Positions 59,705-64,000 of a stretch of 64,000 nucleotides of DNA are shown one piece after another. Every line of letters begins with the position of its first letter. Position 1 is the stretch's first letter. The stretch is from PHAA01 sp022706565 (GTDB taxonomy: Bacteria; Bacillota; Syntrophomonadia; Syntrophomonadales; Syntrophomonadaceae): positions 558,001-622,000 of the forward strand of contig JAXGLD010000002.1 in assembly GCA_040769385.1 (NCBI GenBank). The letters are read 5' to 3'. The notes beneath the pieces were generated by a model. It ran no database searches, was not told the origin of the DNA, and saw nothing but the letters and a program-made list of their open reading frames with translations. The position numbers were made by a program, and so were the translations under genes.

Positions 59705-60751
59705 ATGTTGATGGATTTATTTCGCAAGATACTGATGATCACTCCCTTCCACAAAGCCCAGCGGGGCAACAGTATAACCGCAGTCCGGCTTAGCTGCGGC
59801 TTGGCTGAACGGGGATATGACATCAACCTGTTGTCTCTCGATCAAGAGAAGTGGCGGGAACAGCTTGGAACTCTCCTCGACCAGTCAGAATATGGACTGT
59901 TGCATGTCCTCCACGCCCGGCACTTAGGCCTGATCTTGAAGTCATTCCCACAAGCGGCCCAACTACCGATTATTCTAACCACCACGGGCACCGACATCCA
60001 TTTCGACCTTCATAATGAACAACGGGCAACAGTTCTGCACGCTTTGCAAGCTGCCACCAAAATTGTGGTCTTCCACGATGATTTGCAGGAACTGGTCGCC
60101 CAGGAATATCCACCGGCTGCTAATAAAATGATCACCATTCCTCAAGGTGTCAGCATTCCCCGGAATATTCCCGGCCATCGGCGGGATTGGGGATTTGGCC
60201 CTGATGAAGTAATTTTTCTCCTGCCCAGCGGTTTGCGTCCGGTCAAAAACATTTCTCTGGCCATCGACGCTCTTACCCCCCTGCAACCGTTTTTTCCTCG
60301 TCTGCGTCTGGTTATAACTGGCGCAGATCTCGATTCCGATTACAGCCGCCCCTTGTTGGCCCGCATCCAGACCTTGCCCTGGGTTTCCTATCTTGGAGAG
60401 GTTCCTCATGAGAACATCGGATCTCTATTGGCCCTGGGCGATGTGGTGCTTAACACCTCTTTGGCGGAGGGTCAGCCCCAGGCAGTACTGGAGGGCATGA
60501 GCCTGGGACTGCCAAGCATAATGACTGCGGTGCCTGGTAATTCAAACATCATAACCAACGGAAAAGAAGGGTTCTATGTGGAGGATGAAACGAGTTTCTG
60601 CTGGGCAGCTCAACAGCTATTGGAAGACGAATCGCTGCGCCGGGAAATGGGCTCCCGGGCCCAAGCCTTGGTCAGTTTAAAATACCGTCTGGAACAGGAG
60701 CTGGATGCCTATGATACGCTGTATTGCAGTTTATTATCTGCTCAACCATAA
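59705..60751 (+). CDS. Glycosyltransferase family 4 protein
   Basis: A 348-aa GT-B fold glycosyltransferase. The N-terminal half begins ILMITPFHKAQRGNSITAVR with the GNSITA loop; the C-terminal half contains the nucleotide-sugar region LPSGLRPVKNISLAIDAL, YLGEVPHENIGSLLALGDVV and the E-x7-E block NTSLAEGQPQAVLEGMSLGL. GT4 enzymes are retaining and use UDP- or GDP-sugars. The N-terminal sequence does not resemble BshA or MshA closely, so a bacillithiol role is not claimed. ATG 59705 follows AGGAGCAGCCT. It is in an operon with the deacetylase upstream. The 189-base gap downstream holds no gene. Confidence 0.88.
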   Translation: MLMDLFRKILMITPFHKAQRGNSITAVRLSCGLAERGYDINLLSLDQEKWREQLGTLLDQSEYGLLHVLHARHLGLILKSFPQAAQLPIILTTTGTDIHFDLHNEQRATVLHALQAATKIVVFHDDLQELVAQEYPPAANKMITIPQGVSIPRNIPGHRRDWGFGPDEVIFLLPSGLRPVKNISLAIDALTPLQPFFPRLRLVITGADLDSDYSRPLLARIQTLPWVSYLGEVPHENIGSLLALGDVVLNTSLAEGQPQAVLEGMSLGLPSIMTAVPGNSNIITNGKEGFYVEDETSFCWAAQQLLEDESLRREMGSRAQALVSLKYRLEQELDAYDTLYCSLLSAQP

Positions 60752-60940
60752 CTCCTGCGTCGGAATTGCCTATCCCCTCTCGCAGCCGCTGATTGTCATT
60801 CATTTTCCTTCGCAAACTTGGTTTATCAAGATCCCTCCATGTTTTACCAGTAAAATCCTCAGCAAAAGAACGTTGGTGATTCGTATTATTATGTAAAGCA
60901 TAGATTCGACAAATTTTTCGCCTTTATAAGGAGCACCGCT

Positions 60941-63394
60941 TTGAAGCACTTTTTGTTGGACAAAGATTTAGAGGGTTACCGGATGAACGATCCCCTCGAA
61001 TCCAAACTCAATCAATTAATACTGGACAATCTGCCCTATGCCGTCGTCAGTTGCCGGCTGCCCGATTTCTCTTTCGAATATGTCAATCCCGCCACACTAG
61101 ATCTACTGGGGTACTCACGGGAGGAGTTTCTCGATCATAGCGCCCTCGATCTGGTCCATCCCGAAGATATGGATCTAGTAGAGGCAGTTATCGCCGCCAA
61201 TCTGCCCCTCGGCAGCGGCAACCTTGAAGTTCGCTATCGCAAGAAAGACGGTTCCTATCTGTGGCTGGAAGTGACTGGGACCATTGTTCCGCGCACCCAT
61301 GAAGACAGCGCTGTCATAATCATTTCCCACGATATATCTGCCAAGAAGCTGGCCGAATCTCATCTCCAGCACCAGTTATCGGTGCAGGACATACTCCTGG
61401 AGACATCCAAGGCCTTCAACAACATAACAGTCGAAGGGATTGACGACCTTATCCATGCCACACTCCGCAGTATATGCTGCTTTGACGGGAGTGAACACAG
61501 CTACGTACTGCTCTTCTCCGACGACCAGTATACTATCAGCCGCGTATACGAATGGTGCCAGGAAGGGATCCCGGCCGGGATGCAGCAATTCAAGGGGATG
61601 CCGGTCAATTCGCTGCCCTGGTGGAATAACCGGGTCCAGGAAGTCAACGATATACTGATTACGCCCACCGTTCCGGCTGACAGCCAGGACAGTGGTCACA
61701 CCAGCGGTAAAACAATGCCGGTGGCTCAATCCCAACTGGTTGTACCTATGTTTCTCGAGGAGAGGATAATGGGTTTTCTTGGCTTCGATACTGTCAGCAA
61801 GCCCAAAACGTGGTCCAAGGAAGATAGCATGATGCTGGAATCAGTAGCCCAGATAATCGTGCGCGCCCTACAGCGCAAACAGTATGTCGAGGCCTTGCAG
61901 TCTTCCGAGAACTATTACCGCACTATTTTTGAGACCACCGGGGCGGCCAGCATGATCATTGAAGAAGACATGACCATCTCCATGGTCAATGAAAACTGTG
62001 TGCGCCTTACCGGATACGGCCAGGAAGAATTGGTCGGCACTTCCCTGTTTGATTTGGTTCCAGCTAACCGGGTGACCGCTTTGCAGGAATATTTCAATAC
62101 TCTCCCAGATCATTCCGGCGATGCTCCCCTGCTGTATATGACCCAGATAACCGGCCGGGATGAAAAACAACGCAAAGGCGCAGTGCACTTGGAGATTATC
62201 CCGGGAACCGGCAAATACGTATTGACCTTTACTGACCTGACTGAATTCAACCGCATTGACCGCGCTTTAAAGACGATCAGCACTATAAACCTGGCAATGA
62301 TAAACGCCGAGAAAGAAACTGATTTGCTTCGTTCGGTATGTGAACTGATCGTGGAACTGGGAGGCTATGCCCTGGCCTGGGTGGGTTATCTGCGTCCTGA
62401 CCAGCAATACAAGATACAGCCCATTGCCAATGCGGGGACTGACGGAGGCTACCTGGCCAAACTCAACATCAGGCTAACCGATGAAAGACGTGGCAATGGA
62501 CCTACTGCCAATGCTGTCCGCAGTGGCCTGCCGGTTGTCACCCCGGATTTCAAACAGACAGCGTCATTCCGACCCTGGCTTAAGGACGCCCTGCGCCGTG
62601 GTTTTAAATCGAGCCTGGATATTCCGCTGGTTGAGGACGGTAAAGTCTTTGGCGTCATCGGAATCTACGCCAACCAAATCGATGCTTTCGACGATCAGGA
62701 GCAAAAACTGCTCGCCAACATAGCCGACAATCTTGCTTATGCCATCATGGCATTGCGCACACGCGGGGAAATGAACCAGACCGCCCGTGACCTGGAGAAA
62801 AGCCTGGAAAAAATGCAGCGGATTCTGATGCAGTCGGTTTCCGCCTTGGCTGCTGCCTTGAGTACCCGGGATCCATATACTGCCGAGCATCAGAAGAAAG
62901 TAGTCCAGTTGGCCGCCGCCATTGCTGCCGAAATCGGCTTGTCCCGGGATCAGATCGAAGGCTTGGAGGTGGCCGGAAACCTACATGATATCGGTAAAAT
63001 CCACGTACCCCTGGAGATCCTCAGCAAACCGGGCAAATTAACCGATATTGAATTCTCTTATGTTAAGACCCACAGCCAATCCGGCTATGACATTATCAAG
63101 GATATTGAATTCCCCTGGCCTGTGGCCGAGATCGTACTGCAGCATCATGAGCGCCTGGATGGATCAGGGTATCCGCAGGGATTAAGCGGAGACCAGATAC
63201 TTCTTGAAGCGCGTATCATAGCGGTAGCTGATGTGGTTGAAGCCATGGCCTCGCACCGCCCCTACCGTCCCGCGTTGGGAATTGAAGCCGGGTTGGAGGA
63301 GATAACCAAACACAAGGGGGTTTTGTATGACGCCGCAGTGGTTGAGGCCTGCTGTCGATTATTCCGAGAGCTGGGGTTTGACTGGGAGGACTAA
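60941..63394 (+). CDS. PAS/GAF sensor protein with C-terminal HD-GYP (c-di-GMP phosphodiesterase) domain
   Basis: An 817-aa signalling protein without membrane segments. PAS 1 about 22-135, GAF 1 about 150-315, PAS 2 about 325-440, GAF 2 about 445-605, a short coiled coil, then HD-GYP from about 635. Catalytic motifs are intact: NLHDIGKIHVP, the HSQSGYDII His, HHERLDGSGYP and the VADVVEAM Asp. HD-GYP proteins hydrolyse c-di-GMP (or related dinucleotides) to GMP. TTG 60941 has AAGGAG 7 bases upstream. It is monocistronic; no diguanylate cyclase is near. The input signal is unknown. Confidence 0.92.
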   Translation: MKHFLLDKDLEGYRMNDPLESKLNQLILDNLPYAVVSCRLPDFSFEYVNPATLDLLGYSREEFLDHSALDLVHPEDMDLVEAVIAANLPLGSGNLEVRYRKKDGSYLWLEVTGTIVPRTHEDSAVIIISHDISAKKLAESHLQHQLSVQDILLETSKAFNNITVEGIDDLIHATLRSICCFDGSEHSYVLLFSDDQYTISRVYEWCQEGIPAGMQQFKGMPVNSLPWWNNRVQEVNDILITPTVPADSQDSGHTSGKTMPVAQSQLVVPMFLEERIMGFLGFDTVSKPKTWSKEDSMMLESVAQIIVRALQRKQYVEALQSSENYYRTIFETTGAASMIIEEDMTISMVNENCVRLTGYGQEELVGTSLFDLVPANRVTALQEYFNTLPDHSGDAPLLYMTQITGRDEKQRKGAVHLEIIPGTGKYVLTFTDLTEFNRIDRALKTISTINLAMINAEKETDLLRSVCELIVELGGYALAWVGYLRPDQQYKIQPIANAGTDGGYLAKLNIRLTDERRGNGPTANAVRSGLPVVTPDFKQTASFRPWLKDALRRGFKSSLDIPLVEDGKVFGVIGIYANQIDAFDDQEQKLLANIADNLAYAIMALRTRGEMNQTARDLEKSLEKMQRILMQSVSALAAALSTRDPYTAEHQKKVVQLAAAIAAEIGLSRDQIEGLEVAGNLHDIGKIHVPLEILSKPGKLTDIEFSYVKTHSQSGYDIIKDIEFPWPVAEIVLQHHERLDGSGYPQGLSGDQILLEARIIAVADVVEAMASHRPYRPALGIEAGLEEITKHKGVLYDAAVVEACCRLFRELGFDWED

Positions 63395-63462
63395 ATCGCT
63401 GTTATTTTAGGATATACTGACTATGGGGGCAACCAAAAAGTGCCGTAAGGGAGGAAACCATC

Positions 63463-63867
63463 GTGCCTTATTGGTTATTAAAAACGGAGCCAAGTGAGTA
63501 TTCCTGGGCCGATCTGGTGCGGGAAGCAGTGACTGTCTGGGATGGAGTAAAAGCTGCTCAGGCAATAAAAAATATCCAACGCATGAAACCCGGTGACAAG
63601 GCCTTGATATACCACACCGGCAAGGAGCGTCGCATTGTAGGAATTGCTGAGATTACCAGCTTACCTTACTACGAACCTACAAGCAGTGAGCCATTGATAA
63701 AGGTGGCGGCCCGGGAAGAATTGCCGACCGCGGTAACCCTGAAGACGATTAAAGATAGTGGATCATTTAAAGATTGGGATCTGGTGAGGCTGCCCCGGCT
63801 TTCTGTAGTACCGGTAAGTGAGACTCAGTGGACCTATGTGTTAACAAGAGCTGGCCTACGCAATTGA
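63463..63867 (+). CDS. EVE-domain protein
   Basis: A 134-aa EVE (PUA/YTH-like) domain: PYWLLKTEPSEYSWADLVRE, TVWDGVKAAQAIKNIQRMKP, GDKALIYHTGKERRIVGIAE. EVE domains bind modified bases in DNA or RNA and occur both in housekeeping proteins and next to defence genes. The aromatic cage residues (Trp in YSWADL, Tyr in IYHTG, Trp in TVWDG) are present. GTG 63463 follows GGGAGGAAACCATC. It is 68 bases downstream of the HD-GYP gene; no defence genes are visible up to the window end. From 63868 to 64000 nothing was found. Confidence 0.9.
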   Translation: MPYWLLKTEPSEYSWADLVREAVTVWDGVKAAQAIKNIQRMKPGDKALIYHTGKERRIVGIAEITSLPYYEPTSSEPLIKVAAREELPTAVTLKTIKDSGSFKDWDLVRLPRLSVVPVSETQWTYVLTRAGLRN

Positions 63868-64000
63868 TTGGCACTCCAGGGGCATCTGCTAACTGCAGGA
63901 TCGGGGAGGCGCGCGGCTAAAATGGACACTATCTTAAGAGGATATTGTCCGCTTGCAACACGGTTGCCACATCAATACGAAGTAACAAAAATAAAGGGCT

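Noticed and set aside
59705..60751. BshA (bacillithiol glycosyltransferase)
   Set aside because: General GT4 pattern only; the characteristic N-terminal BshA sequence is absent.
63463..63867. EVE gene as part of a defence island
   Set aside because: No restriction, toxin-antitoxin or nuclease gene is visible next to it inside the window.

Overview
The window looks like chromosome from an anaerobic, spore-forming, Gram-positive bacterium of the Clostridia, most likely a syntrophic fatty-acid oxidiser of the Syntrophomonadaceae type. This rests on family recognition only: CotF-like and alpha/beta SASP-like spore genes, a three-subunit NAD-linked [FeFe] hydrogenase with a short HydB, a thiolase behind a sigma-54 promoter, a flavodiiron/rubredoxin/oxidoreductase fusion, a TRAP (MtrB) homologue, a HesB-like selenoprotein gene and frequent TTG/GTG starts behind strong Shine-Dalgarno sites. 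No rRNA, tRNA, prophage, IS element or CRISPR array was seen.

Layout. 0-7.8 kb: start of a DUF255 gene, a 37-codon gene, KtrAB potassium uptake, two spore-coat genes, a DEAD-box helicase, an MFS carrier and lysA. 7.9-17.9 kb: an MBL hydrolase, a triple-PAS sigma-54 activator followed by a sigma-54 promoter and thiolase, a DUF1015/aminotransferase pair, an FMN-binding protein, repeat array A, methionine aminopeptidase and a hemolysin III homologue. 18-25.6 kb: a cysteine desulfurase, then the heat-shock operon hspR-dnaK-dnaJ-cbpM-clpB behind a sigma-A promoter overlapped by an inverted repeat. 25.7-37 kb: Nudix, LysE, an Rrf2-hcp-ferredoxin operon, a lipase-like protein, an ABC importer, DUF362-ferredoxin and MFS genes, a sigma-like HTH protein and a TipAS-type MerR regulator. 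37.6-43.5 kb: ccdA-tlpA divergent from the MerR gene, repeat array B, a YgbA-like gene with an FMN reductase, the HesB-like selenoprotein, a candidate structured RNA, an M15 peptidase and a solo Mop protein. 43.5-52.2 kb: dnaE-mtrB-pfkA-pyk in one direction, a SASP, an unknown 386-aa protein and a rhomboid protease. 52.3-64 kb: the flavodiiron fusion, the hydCBA operon with an elaborate leader, a PIG-L deacetylase/glycosyltransferase pair, an HD-GYP sensor protein and an EVE-domain protein.

How the parts fit. Energy metabolism is represented by thiolase (acyl-CoA metabolism) and NADH-linked hydrogen production by HydABC, whose promoter carries a palindrome resembling Rex or CRP/FNR sites. Protection from NO and O2 is a recurring theme: Hcp with an Rrf2/NsrR-like regulator, a YgbA homologue and the flavodiiron fusion correspond to functions that belong to the NsrR regulon in enterobacteria.

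The observations most worth a second look are the in-frame UGA with a SECIS-like hairpin at 41.46 kb, two diverged tandem-repeat arrays that seem to fold into the same hairpin with compensatory changes, a multi-hairpin transcript candidate at 41.8-42.2 kb, and the regulatory architecture in front of hydCBA, hspR, the thiolase gene and ccdA.
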